NCBI GenBank assembly: GCA_039602395.1
Contig: JBCNJP010000007.1
Span: 124,468,957-124,532,956 of the forward strand
Source: Deinandra increscens subsp. villosa
Lineage: Eukaryota > Streptophyta > Magnoliopsida > Asterales > Asteraceae
DNA length: 64,000 nucleotides
Direction: 5' to 3'
This document shows positions 26,458 through 37,011 of the stretch, in pieces. The notes below the pieces were generated by a model that saw only the letters and a program-made list of their open reading frames with translations, was not told the origin of the DNA and did no database searches. Made by a program: the position numbers and the translations under genes. Each line of letters starts with the position of its first letter. The first letter of the stretch is position 1.

Positions 26458-26627
26458 CGTACACGGTCCGGTCCTGTTTTCTAATAAACCGTAAACCTAA
26501 CCGTTCACTACAGTTTGAAAATTCTGAAACCGACCGACCGTTTGTTAAGATTAAAATCGACCGTGAAACCGAACCCATGACCGGTTTGGACGGTTGCACG
26601 GTTTGAAACCGAACCATAAACACCCTG
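25913..26627. mobile_element. hAT-like TIR element (GGTTCGGTTT-rich)
   Basis: The left end TAGGGGTGTTCACAGTTCGG pairs with the right end, whose reverse complement is CAGGGTGTTTATGGTTCGG. Flanking octamers GGAGTAGG (25905-25912) and GAAGTAGG (26628-26635) differ at one base, compatible with an aged hAT duplication. The interior carries many inverted copies of AACCGAACC/GGTTTGGTT and a long AT microsatellite. No transposase. Confidence 0.65.
26407..26454. repeat. (AT)n microsatellite
   Basis: An uninterrupted alternating AT run of about 45 bases inside the hAT-like element at 25913-26627. Confidence 0.9.
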
Positions 26628-26635
26628 GAAGTAGG

Positions 26636-27770
26636 GTTCGAGAGAAATAGAGAGAAAATGATGAATGGAGGAAATAGGAGGGATGCGGGGAGCGGGCACC
26701 AAAATCTTCAATTCATTTGTTGCGAGACTGCACTAGGTGCAATGGTGACACCATATTCTTTGAAGTCAGCTCAGCTCCACCACACCGTGTAGTGGAAGCA
26801 TTGTGTTCATCCTTACCACCTCCCCCTTAAGTACTAAGACAAGAGCTGATTTACCATATACCCCCATCTACTATCTAGTATTGTCTAGAACTCATGCATG
26901 TTCCTTTTAAGATATCGGCAAAACCGATATAATTAAAACCCAAGCATCAATAGCATCAATTTGAGTAAAACTCAAGCATCTATTAATTAAAAGACACATT
27001 ATTGTACGTATTTCTATGTATATTAAATATTGCGATAGAAATTTATTCAACTCCGACGTGTGTATCAATTTTCAATATTAATTTGTCCACACGTACATTG
27101 TTTCGATTTTATCATTTATTTAAATTTAAATATTGTAATCTAGAATTCATTTTAGTGTACTTTTACTTTTTACTGATGGGCAAAACGGGAATTCTAAAAA
27201 AGACATGTCATGTTGTGGATGATGTGGAGGGCAGATGTATATGGGGCCGAAAGTTTTAAATTTTGAGTTTTTCGTGAAAGGGACGGTGTCAGGAAACAAA
27301 GAGCAGTTTTAAATATTTTGAAAATAACTTTTGGAGTTAACTTCGCTTTTGGTCCCTAACGTTTACACATTTTAACACATTTAGTTCAATTTTAAAAAAA
27401 TTATCAATTTAGGGCCTGAAGTTAACATTTTTTAACAATTTTAGTCACATTTTGATTTTCCATCCAAATTAACAAGGAAAGTCTGTCAATTAGGATTTTA
27501 GTTAGGGGTATTTCTGTAATTTAACAATTATCCCTTTTATTTATTTATAAAAACGAACCAATATAATGACTGGTCCCAGTGTTGTTTCCGATCGTTCTCT
27601 CCCCCCACCAAGAACCCTAATTTGCGACTTCTTCCTTGAATCATCTGGCTCGCATCATCGATTACCACCAAAAAAATGAAGGTTTGATCTTTCCCCCAAA
27701 ATCGTTGATTTCTGATTTCTTCTGGCTTGCATCATCGATCTCTCAACATCTCAGTTCAATATTCATAGGG
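26636..27770. other. Non-coding stretch upstream of the GRF zinc-finger gene
   Basis: No gene is supported. From about 27340 the sequence reads like a dispersed plant repeat (TTTTGGTCCCTAACGTTTAC and a similar phrase 70 bases on). From 27590 it resembles a 5' leader (CT-rich, then AACCCTAA). A short upstream ATG frame (ATG at 27676) stops after three codons. Confidence 0.4.
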
Positions 27771-28031
27771 ATGGTGATTTGCGATTGTGGCTGTCGAACT
27801 GTCATACGGACCTCGCGAACTGAAATTAACCCTGGCCGTAGGTTTCACTGTTGTCCACGATGTGGCTTTGTTGTGTGGGCGGATTGTGCAAGATGCCTCC
27901 AATTGTGCAAAGAAAGGGATAATGATAATGAAGAAGCTGAAAGAATCTTAATTGTGAAGATTAGGAGGCTCAAATTTCTTCTTCTTTTTAGTTGGGTTGT
28001 GTTTCTCATCTACTACATGTCTAGTTTTTAG
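27771..28031 (+). CDS. Small GRF-type zinc-finger protein with C-terminal membrane segment
   Basis: Predicted 86-aa protein. It begins at the first in-frame ATG; the open frame extends further upstream without an ATG. Residues about 4-37 carry the GRF-type zinc-finger pattern: CDCG, then NPGRRFHCC, then CGFVVWAD. In plants this is a widespread family of small proteins, usually with a coiled coil and a hydrophobic tail. Here the tail is a run at about residues 68-85 (FLLLFSWVVFLIYYM). GRF fingers are known to bind nucleic acid in several proteins, but the role of these small plant forms is unclear. The spacing between the second and third zinc ligands (CPRC) is shorter than usual, so it could be a degenerate copy. 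An orphan exon lies convergently 640 bp downstream. Confidence 0.6.
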   Translation: MVICDCGCRTVIRTSRTEINPGRRFHCCPRCGFVVWADCARCLQLCKERDNDNEEAERILIVKIRRLKFLLLFSWVVFLIYYMSSF

Positions 28032-28673
28032 TTGGGTTTTCTAGATGCAGATGTAATGTTAAGGTCAAAAACTGGGTTGTCATGTTGTGTTGTAATATCT
28101 CTTCTATCATGTACTGGAAATTTGTGGAGTGGCAATGAAAATGAAGTTTATTGTTAATGTGATTTATGAATGTTGATAGAGGATGACTTATGTATGTTAA
28201 TTGTGTCTGCTTTTTTAACTCTTCAGATACATAAGCATTGAAACAAACAGCAATAAACAATTTTACATTAGTTATTGAGTGAGTTATTGCAAATGGGAGG
28301 TTAGACAGGTTGAATAAAATGGATGCATTGGCCTGAGATCTGGTTGAATAGAAAACTTAAAGAAATAGAGAAATTACGAATTTATGGGCAGGCAATCATC
28401 TTAGTTGACTTTGACACAAATGGTCAACCAATACAAAGTACATTGAAAATGGCCATATATATAATCATCTTATGGGCAGGCAATCATCTTATTCATACCC
28501 ATTCTTATAAATTCTCCCAGGTAGAGAAGTGAATAATCCTCCATGATGAAACTTTATGGAGAAGATTGTAGGGATATGACCTAAATACAAAATAATGTAG
28601 AAAATTTTCAATCAAATGTTCAGATAACATAAACAAAGCACAATGTATTTGAAACTTATATGATGTTACTCAC
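28032..28673. other. Intergenic, no gene recognised
   Basis: Contains the probable 3' region of the GRF gene and AT-rich sequence. A phrase with GGGCAGGCAATCATCTTA recurs at 28384 and 28472. No coding region is supported. Confidence 0.4.
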
Positions 28674-28980
28674 CGTATACTTCATAAGGATCAAACAACT
28701 CTCCAGTTTTTCGAACATTCCACGTCGTCAACACCATGGTGAGATGATTTGCGAATGGAAGCTTGAAGAAGCAGAGGAAACGAGCGTAGAAGGCTGAATC
28801 GTTCGAAGAGCAGCGTGAATTTCAGTCGCCCACCATCTTGGATCGTACGCTAGGGTTTTTTGGAGACGGGATATGATGAGCAGATCGACGTAAGGGACTG
28901 AGGGTGAGGGATCGTAACTTTTGAAATTGAAATGAGGAGAGACAATGATTCGTATGATTCCACGTGGGAGAACAGATGCC
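28674..28980 (-). pseudogene. Orphan first exon with leader: start codon and splice donor but no downstream exons found
   Basis: On the minus strand an ACCATGG start context at 28737 opens a frame of 21 codons (MVLTTWNVRKTGELFDPYEV...) that ends at a good donor, CG|GTGAGT, at 28674. A CT-rich leader with AAACCCTAG lies upstream to about 28980. No exon continuing the frame is visible before the GRF gene. I do not recognise the protein. It may be a gene fragment captured by a transposon or the remains of a deleted gene. Confidence 0.4.
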
Positions 28981-30900
28981 AACGATATTAGATTATTAGG
29001 TTGTTAAAGGTGTAACCAAGTGAATACGGTTAAAAAGTTAAAACACATCACACATGTTTCACGAGAGGTACTCGGTTTGAGTTTCGGTGGCTGTCTGTGA
29101 ACGGTTTTACCTGGCTGTTAGAGGTTTCCGTCTATGTCTACAGGGATTTTTCGGGTTGTTAAAAAAATATGATTAAATTGTTAAATCGTATGAGATTTAT
29201 GTGTGATGATTTTAAAAATAGAATACAAACGACAAAATACCTTTTAGCTTCCCGTAAACACCGACTACATGATTAAAAATATATATGTTTAAGGTAATAC
29301 TTTAGGGACGATATGTATAAACGAGTCGAAACAAATTGGTCAACAATTCGTTTGTTTCATAAACAGTTCAATAGTAGTTTAGGTTGGACCGGTGTGAGCT
29401 ATAGCCTATAAGTAAGTTTGAGCTTGATTGTAATTAAAGTTTATCTATTTATTTAATGAACAAGCTGACGTTGAAACTTTCTACAGGGAGTTTTATTATT
29501 TGTATAAAGACAACAGATTCCATTTAATATAATATATATTGTTATGGTAAAATATTAAATAATATGTATAATAATAATTAGTAACACTAAAGATTCAAAT
29601 GGTAAAGTTATTTATAATTTAGGTGAGAGTCATCCTTTATGATTACGATGTTTAATGAGTTAGATTATGAGAACTGATTATAAGGGTGGGGGTATCATGG
29701 GCGGCTCCCCTCTCTCTACTTGTGCTGCTCCACTACTTTACCCGGCTTTCATACCCATCATCATTGCTCTGATTTTTATGGCTTTATTTTTAAAGCCATA
29801 CGGCTTTGCGAAACAGCGTGAAGCAACACTCTTTGTGACAGTTTTTGTGATCTTTAGCCTTCCACCGTGAAGCAGCACCCCTTTTGCAACCATATCCACT
29901 TAAAACAAGCCACAAGGCTTCATTTCATGTAATTTGAGTTGGCAAAAGAGTATTGGCTAAACATTTTGAAGTCACACTACTCCATCTCAACCATACCCTC
30001 ATCCTAACAGGTCAGAGAAGTTGTAAGAAGTATGAGCAGAAGATTGAAGAACAAATAAGAGAACGAGAGTTTTCCTGTAATTAATAATTCATTGTTTTCC
30101 CAAAGAAGTACATAATCGCTATATAAGACCACCTTTTATGCTAGATGGCACATTTTGCACATATGTGTCTAATCACCATGCCATATCATATTTTCACAGA
30201 TCTCAACAAAATCTTCTCATAAGCGTCTTTTAGCCTCAACATTAAGATACCGCACTTTTCACATGCACCTCTGTTATATACAATATATACATGTGTGTGT
30301 GAGAAGAAAAAAAAGGCACGCACGTCAACCACCTGCCACCACAAATCTCACCCTCCAAATGTGCCCTCCCCCCCCCCCCAACCACATACCACCACGCATG
30401 CCACCTCTACCTCAACTCCACATGCGCCCACAAATCTCATGTTGGGGATGGTCTAAGTAACAAGGAATTCAAAAACTACTTAGTACACCTAAGACCCATA
30501 ACTTCCTAAAAATGTGTAGAAATGGACCATAAACTTCATTAGTCACGTGCATCTACATACCCGTATTCGCAACCCATGCACATATTAGATTATTATTATA
30601 AATACAAAAAACCAACACCGAGACTAGAATACAAAACAACGATTGTATTTCTTTAACCGTAAGATTTCATCAATAAGAAACCTGTAAAATCTGTCGATAT
30701 TCCGTTGAGTAATGGAATCAGATAAGAAACAAACTATATTGTATTGAACAAATATGGTATTTAATAGTAAAAAATATATCAAAGAACAAGAAAAGAAGAT
30801 TGAACAAATATGGTATTTAATAATCTAAAACGGCTCAGCTCATTTACGCCGTGTAATCATAAAATGTCTAAAATATGATTGAAGAAAGCGACTATCAACT
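28981..30900. other. Intergenic, no gene recognised
   Basis: AT-rich sequence with short frames only. A frame at 29667-29870 and a C-rich stretch at 30340-30440 (including a C-run near 30368) resemble no known protein. Confidence 0.5.
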
Positions 30901-30915
30901 ACTCAAAATCATCTA

Positions 30916-31019
30916 CCAAAGGGTCTTTGTCCTAGCGATATTATGGTGTTAGATAAGACTTATCCTTTCATACGAAAGTTCAAATCCCATTCATAAAAAA
31001 AAACGTTAAATAAAAAACC
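30916..31019 (+). mobile_element. Degenerate tRNA-derived SINE with 15-bp target-site duplication
   Basis: Flanked by perfect repeats ACTCAAAATCATCTA at 30901-30915 and 31020-31034. The interior has an A-box-like CCTAGCGATATTATGGTG, a B-box-like AGTTCAAATCCC and an A-rich 3' end. This is the expected layout of a tRNA-related SINE about 104 bp long. Its 3' end lacks the TAGCCGTTC tail of the 23.7 kb copy. Confidence 0.75.
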
Positions 31020-31034
31020 ACTCAAAATCATCTA

Positions 31035-32092
31035 AGCAAGTAAGCAACCCAACTTTACAAATAAGTATATTTGATTTTTCTTTTTGGGCTAAATGTTCTA
31101 GATAGCTAAAGCCCGATTATAACATATGATTGAACAAGCCCAAAGTTGCTTTGATAAATCTGGACCGTCTGATCAAATACACAGCCCTAATTCTCAAATC
31201 TCACTGTATAACAGCACCCCACCCATTATTCCCCAATTCGAAGCTTACAAAACCCTAATTCTGAATCCACGATTCTGTATTCGAATTCTTTCCAATTTTA
31301 TTTCAATCTGTTGTGTTTCTCATCAGAAATAGGGGCTAATCGAAGATAGTTTCTCAGGTTCGACGTCGATGATTTGCTTTTATAGCTGATATGAGTCGTT
31401 GAAAATCATAAACTTGACGCTCTAAACTTGTTTTCATCTGTTTCATTTTAATCTTTGTTTGTATTCAGCTTAGATCGTTTGTTCGAATTTGGTTGTGAAT
31501 GAAGAGATCATATATTTACACAGTTATCCCTGTCTGATAATATCTTCTTGATGATAACATGTGATCTGACGCAATTCCAATTCCAATTTTATTGTTTTCT
31601 TTTCCGCAAATTATTCAGTTTATTCTTTTTCTGTTTCTTGGTGATGTTTGATCCATCATATGCTCTGCAGTCTGCAACCCCTCGATCTTTTCTTACTCTC
31701 TGTTGAACTCCCTTTCTTTATTCTATATACTTTTTCAGACTTCAATTCTACGTAAAAATGTAAATTATGTCAATTATCATCTGGTTGAATCCTACTTATG
31801 TCGGAATATAGATTTTGAAATTTTCTTTTACCAAATTTTCTCTGAATTGATGACTTTTACTTATCAAGATTTCAAAATCATTTTCATTCGTTTTTGATTT
31901 TTTTTCTTTTTGTTTCGGTTGTCCAAGTCTCCAATTCATCAATGTATGGCTTTTAATGGTTTTTCGTTTGTAAATTTCAAGAACTTGTGGTGCGTAGGCG
32001 GTGGAAAAGTTTGCCGGCTTAAGCTATGTATATGAACCATGACCCGAAACCCATAAACTTTTTGTTGGGTGATGGGGTTGTGATTTTCATGT
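31035..32092. other. Orphan leader-like sequence, no coding region found
   Basis: Around 31170-31370 the sequence resembles a plant promoter/5' leader (ACCGTCTGATC, AAAACCCTAATTCTG, then TTTCTCAGGTTCG). No open frame follows. The remainder to 32092 is T-rich. It may be a fragment of a lost gene. Confidence 0.3.
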
Positions 32093-32098
32093 GTTTAG

Positions 32099-32728
32099 TA
32101 GGGGTGAGTATGGTTTGGTTTGGTTCGGTTTTTGGCTCAGACTGAATCGAAAACCGAATGGTTTGGTTTCTAGAAAAAAAACCCATCAGGTTTCGGTTTT
32201 TTTCGGTTCGGTTTTTGTTAAAATAATTTAAACACCAAGTGTCTAGGCTTAGAAGATAAATAGATAATAGTAATACGCAAGGATACGCAAGGACTATTAT
32301 AACCATCAAATTTAAAAAAAAAACATGTGTAACCATACAAAAAATCGTTTTAAATTCAAAAGTTTTTAACATAAAAATCTGGACCAATCTTTATCCTCTT
32401 CGATGGTATTAAGAGGAAAGAAGAGGGGTTGCAACTCAAAATTGAAATAATAGATTGAGGGGGACTCGAACTTGAGACATCTTGGTGGTTTATAAATGTA
32501 AGTATCAATTGAGCTACACAAGAATTGTAAATAATTGTAGTTAATTATAATACACTTACATATCTATATAAACTTAAAAACTTATATAAATAATTCAATT
32601 GGTTCGGTTTGGTTTTTTCTTCATCTAGAACCGAAACGAACGATAAGTTTCGGTTCGTTTTTTTTTAATTTCAGTTCGGTTTTTCTTGTTCGGTTTTTGC
32701 GGTTTTTTTGGTTTTTTGCTCATTCTTA
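32099..32728. mobile_element. TIR element rich in GGTTCGGTTT, flanked by GTTTAG
   Basis: The left end TAGGGGTGAGTATGGTTTGG and the right-end reverse complement TAAGAATGAGCAAAAAACC match imperfectly. GTTTAG lies directly outside both ends (32093-32098, 32729-32734). Both ends are packed with CGGTTTGGTT-type repeats in inverted orientation. A tRNA-like SINE fragment lies inside it. Confidence 0.5.
32450..32528 (-). mobile_element. tRNA-like SINE fragment inside the TIR element
   Basis: On the minus strand, GTGTAGCTCAATTGATACTT (A-box-like) is followed at tRNA-like spacing by AAGTTCGAGTCCCCC (B-box-like). No intact cloverleaf or acceptor stem is apparent, so this is a SINE fragment or tRNA pseudogene, not a tRNA gene. 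Confidence 0.5.
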
Positions 32729-32734
32729 GTTTAG

Positions 32735-34429
32735 AGCATTCACACTAGTTTGATATAATTTATGTGAGTGTAGTTCTTAAAATTTAAGGTTTAATCGAAA
32801 GTGGTTGTGATGGGAGGAGAGAGAAAAAATATTGAAAATCTGTATATTTAATAAATTAACTATGAATTCTATAAAATTCGAGGGTTGGTTGTGAGTGGAA
32901 GAGAGATAAAATTGTATAAAAATGTATTATTTAATTGTGATTGTGAATGAAAGAGAGAAAAAAAATAATAACAAAGATATAAATTATAAGGATATGGATA
33001 TGGATAAAAAATGTGTTGTGAATAAGAAAAAAATAATAATAAAGGAATTATGTCTAATTATATGTTTTTAGTTAGGATATCATATTAGAATCTCATTACT
33101 TGTCTAAATGTCGTGTCTGCAAGTTGGGATTGCAATTCTACGTTTCGGGATGAATTTACAAGTGAGAAGAAATGAAGAATATAAGTCAAGGAGGCTTCGC
33201 ACCACGCGAAGAGGTACCAAAACACGTGACGAGATGGCCTGGCAATCATCGCGACACGTGAGGCTCGTATCAGTAGAATCCAATTTTTTAGGTTTTTAAA
33301 TTTGCTATTTAAGCAACACTTAGGGTAATGAATTAGAACGCCTTTGGATTGCTAGTTTTTTCATCTTTCAATTGTTTCATCTGGTAAAGTTAACTCATTT
33401 GATTATATATACGTTAGGCTAGAACTCTTTTGTGATTACTTTTGGTGAACGACTGTGTAATTAATAGTTTGATTTCTATTTAACTATAGTTTGGATTGAA
33501 TTTTGTGGACACCTCGAGTCTTTTTTAATTCAATTGTTTGTTTGACTAGATTAATCAACTTGGTTTACTTTGTAAAAACCCAATTACTATTGTTTCTTGT
33601 TCTAGGAATAATTTGATACTGCGTGAATGTTTAGTATTACGAGTGTTGGATTGAACACCTTAAAATAAAGTCATGTCTATGTGACTTTTAAGCTTGGTTA
33701 ACCTAAATTGAATTAGTAATTGCTAAACCTGGATCACGGAGAAAATACTCCTTTTCTTAACTATTTTACAACCCAATTTCTTTGCTAATTTTAATTTGTC
33801 ATAATTTACAGTGAATCTTAATTCAATTTAGTTTAGTCATGCTTTTCAGGTTAATTTTTAGTTAGACAACATAATTAGTGTCTTTCACGAATTCCACTGT
33901 ATTCGACACCCTACTTGCTCTTATTATAGGTTATTTAGGTTTTTTATTTGAGTGGACTATGACATCCGCTAACATTGGGTCAAACAATAAAAACTCTAAA
34001 TAATAAATAGATATTCTTTAAACAGATAAAAAAAACTTATAAGTATTTATGATGATGCAAGAGAAACTATGAGTATCTATAATTACAACTTAAGCCGAGT
34101 TTAAGAGCTTTGAATTTATCGATATTATGGACCTTAAAATAAACTTTTAAACAATTCTTTTCTATATGTAACTAAATGGTCTCAGAACATTAATAGATGG
34201 GATTCTTTAACTAAACTTTAAACATATTACTATCATATTTACCAAACCTTATTACTTTTAAAACTAATAACCAAAATTTCATCATTACAAACATAAAATA
34301 AAATATAATGATATAATCGTATATCATACTCTTTGTTCTCTCTTACTATAACAATAAAACACTTTGTGCAGATATATCATACAGTTATTATAGTTTCTGT
34401 TTTAAATTAGTTTTATATACTACTTTTTT
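32735..34429. other. Intergenic; possible LTR-retrotransposon untranslated remnant
   Basis: No coding sequence. The stretch at about 33100-33920, with its CACGTGACGAG and ATTCGACACCC phrases, reads like the non-coding part of a plant Gypsy-type element, but no LTR boundaries or primer-binding site could be fixed. Confidence 0.3.
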
Positions 34430-34620
34430 TTTCTTTTAACGGTAAATTTGAATTACTGACGGGGGCATTGCCCACCCACCCGATCATCTCTAATCCCTAT
34501 CAGAAGGAAACTCACCATAGGTAAGAAAACCCTCTGGCCCAGCCTGTAACCCCTATTTATTTATTTTTTGTTACAAGTGAGACTTGAACCCAAGACCTTT
34601 CCTTTCTACTTGTTGACAAC
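34430..34620 (-). mobile_element. SINE-like sequence, minus strand
   Basis: On the minus strand a B-box-like GGTCTTGGGTTCAAGTCTCA (34575-34594) is followed downstream by a body and the tail AAATTTACCGTTAAAAG plus an A-run, similar to the SINE tails at 23.76 kb and 24.59 kb. No target duplication was found and the 5' end is not defined. Confidence 0.4.
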
Positions 34621-35758
34621 AACCAATAAATCTAATGATACATTTAATTGGTTGCAATTAACCATCTCTTAAATACCAAATAAAAAACATGGATTTATAG
34701 TTTATGGTACAGAATCCTAATATTCCTACCAAACGGTAGATGTACCTAAGCAACATAAATAATCTGCTATAGATATTTATTGATATTTAATGAGCAATAA
34801 ATATAAAAATTTAAAAATATTCAATAAACAAAGTACTTTTGGTATGAATAGTTGTAAAATAACAATTGTTTCTAACCACATTTGTTTTTTAACATATCAT
34901 GTATATCTTCTCTTTCAACAACAACATATAGATTTGCTAATCGGAACATATCAAACTCTAAATATGAAAATAGTTGTAACATTGAATATTGACCTATAAA
35001 ATTATGTATTATAAATTGCATAATACTTGTATAAGTGTTAGTTTTTCAATAAGCTAACTGTACATAAAATGTATATCAAACTTTAAAAACTAATTTTTAC
35101 TATTTTGACATGACCATCTAAATAAATAGAAAAATATGAATTGTAATTTAGGGTTAGTTTGTTGTACAAACCCTCTTGAAGTGTAAGAAGCCATCTCGAT
35201 CGTTGATCTACATGATTAATGGTTTAGATTAAAAGGGATGGCATGCCTAATTACTCAAAGGAGCTTAAGGGTTGGAGGGGTAAAAATGATATATTCTATA
35301 ACTGTTAACTTTTTTAAAATTACTTTCGCTTTTTTAAACGTCAATAACTTTTTCATACGTCGTTATTTAAAAAAAAAACCACACCATAAAATCGAACATT
35401 TTATTATTTTTAATTCAACTTATGTTTTTCACAATTACTAAACGTATCAGATACTAATTTTTTACCCAAACTTTAAGTGCTACGTGTCGCGTTCCGATGA
35501 CTACTTACGTTTTATATCATTATGTGTCAATGAAATTTAAACCTATAATAAAAAATGTTTTGTTCAGTTTCTAGCAAAAGTTGGTTTTGATATAAGAGAA
35601 ACTCATGTGCTTGCCAATGCCAAATATATATATCAAAACAGAGCACCCAAGTCCCACCGCCACCATCAGCCACTTCCTCTTCTCCTTCCGCCGGCCACCA
35701 CCACCACCACCACCACCATCCACTTCCTCTCCTCCTTCCGCTACCACCACCGTCTAAA
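34621..35758. other. Intergenic; dispersed repeat fragment near 35347-35421
   Basis: AT-rich without genes. Bases 35347-35421 (CCATAAAATCGAACATTTTATT and a TTTTTAATTCAA end) belong to a dispersed motif also found at 56427-56480 and 59407-59478. Confidence 0.4.
35622..35633 (+). promoter_or_regulatory. Candidate TATA box for the MGNC protein gene
   Basis: AAATATATATAT lies about 130 bases upstream of the ATG at 35759. The intervening leader is CT- and CCACCA-rich, typical of plant 5' leaders. Confidence 0.4.
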
Positions 35759-36187
35759 ATGGGTAACTGCCTGAAACCGGTGATGAGTTCAGGAGTATCC
35801 TATGAAGATCACAAAGCAGAAGAAGCAAAACCACTTGTGATTTCCACCCTGCATGACCAGGTTGTACTCAGTGATGACAACTGCTGGAAGGAAAGAAAGA
35901 AAGTGAGGTTCAAGGTACAATCACACAATGCAGTAGACACTGCCCCTGAAACGAACATGAGGCCTGTTAGAATGAAGAAAAGTGTGAGGGTGAAGGTCGT
36001 GGTGACACAGTCTGAATTGAAGCAAATCTTGAACCGGGCCACCGTCTATCACCTCCCTCCGCTACCATCATCATCTTCGGTTGACCAGATTTCCAGTCAA
36101 ATGATGGTGAAATATAGGAGAAGTATAAGATCATCAGTGATGTGCAAATGCAGTTGGAATCCTGCTTTGCATACTATACCTGAATAG
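35759..36187 (+). CDS. Small basic plant protein with MGNC N-terminus, function unknown
   Basis: Single-exon gene for 142 aa. The N-terminus MGNC fits N-myristoylation at Gly2 with a possible palmitoylated Cys4, so I infer membrane association. The middle (about residues 40-90) is Lys/Arg-rich and contains SVRVKVVVTQSELKQIL, a motif I associate with a group of short uncharacterised plant MGNC proteins. A Pro/Ser-rich linker (PPLPSSSS) follows, then a basic C-terminus with MCKCSWNPALHTIPE. A TATA-like element and a CCACCA-rich leader precede it. It is convergent with aconitase, 824 bp away. Confidence 0.75.
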   Translation: MGNCLKPVMSSGVSYEDHKAEEAKPLVISTLHDQVVLSDDNCWKERKKVRFKVQSHNAVDTAPETNMRPVRMKKSVRVKVVVTQSELKQILNRATVYHLPPLPSSSSVDQISSQMMVKYRRSIRSSVMCKCSWNPALHTIPE

Positions 36188-37011
36188 GTTCCTATTCAGG
36201 TCATTATTTATGCATCATGTTCATCTTCAAAACACTCTTGGTAATAACCTTGTATATATACAGTATACTTACTTTTATTATTGCTATTAGTTGTTTCTAT
36301 TTCTATTAACTTTGTATTATCATGTCCATATTATCTAAATCAGTTGTTTTGACTTCTGGGTTTGTTTTATCGATGGTTTTAGAAACTGCACTCAGCTAAC
36401 CAGTCGGATAAAGAACAGTAATTGTCGAACTATTTTCTAAATGAAGTTTTATGGCCGATCTGACATTTTGTGTAATATACGTCAAATCTAAAAAGTTAAT
36501 TATACTATAAATGAATCAACCAAGGTCAAACTGATCCAGAGTTGATTCATAGTGTACTTTCAACCACCTCTTGTTCGACCGATTCCATGAACTTACACGT
36601 TTTAACCTGAACCTCTTTTGAATCTTCTGATTCATTTCTCAGCCTCCCCACCGTCCCAACTTTGCTATTTAGCCACAACGAATGATCGTGCAGTATCAAC
36701 AGCAACAATTTTAACTGCAAGAAAATCTGAGGCACACATATAACAGAACCACCTTAAATTTGTTTGAACTTTTTGCTCAATCAGGAGTGTTTGGATACAT
36801 GATTTTGAACGGCTATCCAATAGCCACATAAATGTAAACAAGGAAATAAAAATAAAAAAAACGCCTCGGTAGATCCAAAAAGTCTGTCAACCGTCTTGTA
36901 ATCTGAATATTACATTTTCTTGACATCGTGGAGAACTCTTTATTATTCACTTTGCTCAAACTAAACAATCAAAATGAACGAGCCAAACGGAAATCCTGCA
37001 GATCTACGTCA
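36188..37011. other. 3' regions of two convergent genes
   Basis: The region between the MGNC gene (plus) and aconitase (minus). AT-rich, probably both 3' UTRs. A 60-codon frame at 36547-36735 resembles no known protein. Confidence 0.45.

Noticed and set aside
32450..32528. A functional tRNA gene on the minus strand
   Set aside because: Only A- and B-box-like motifs are present; no acceptor or anticodon stem could be paired convincingly.
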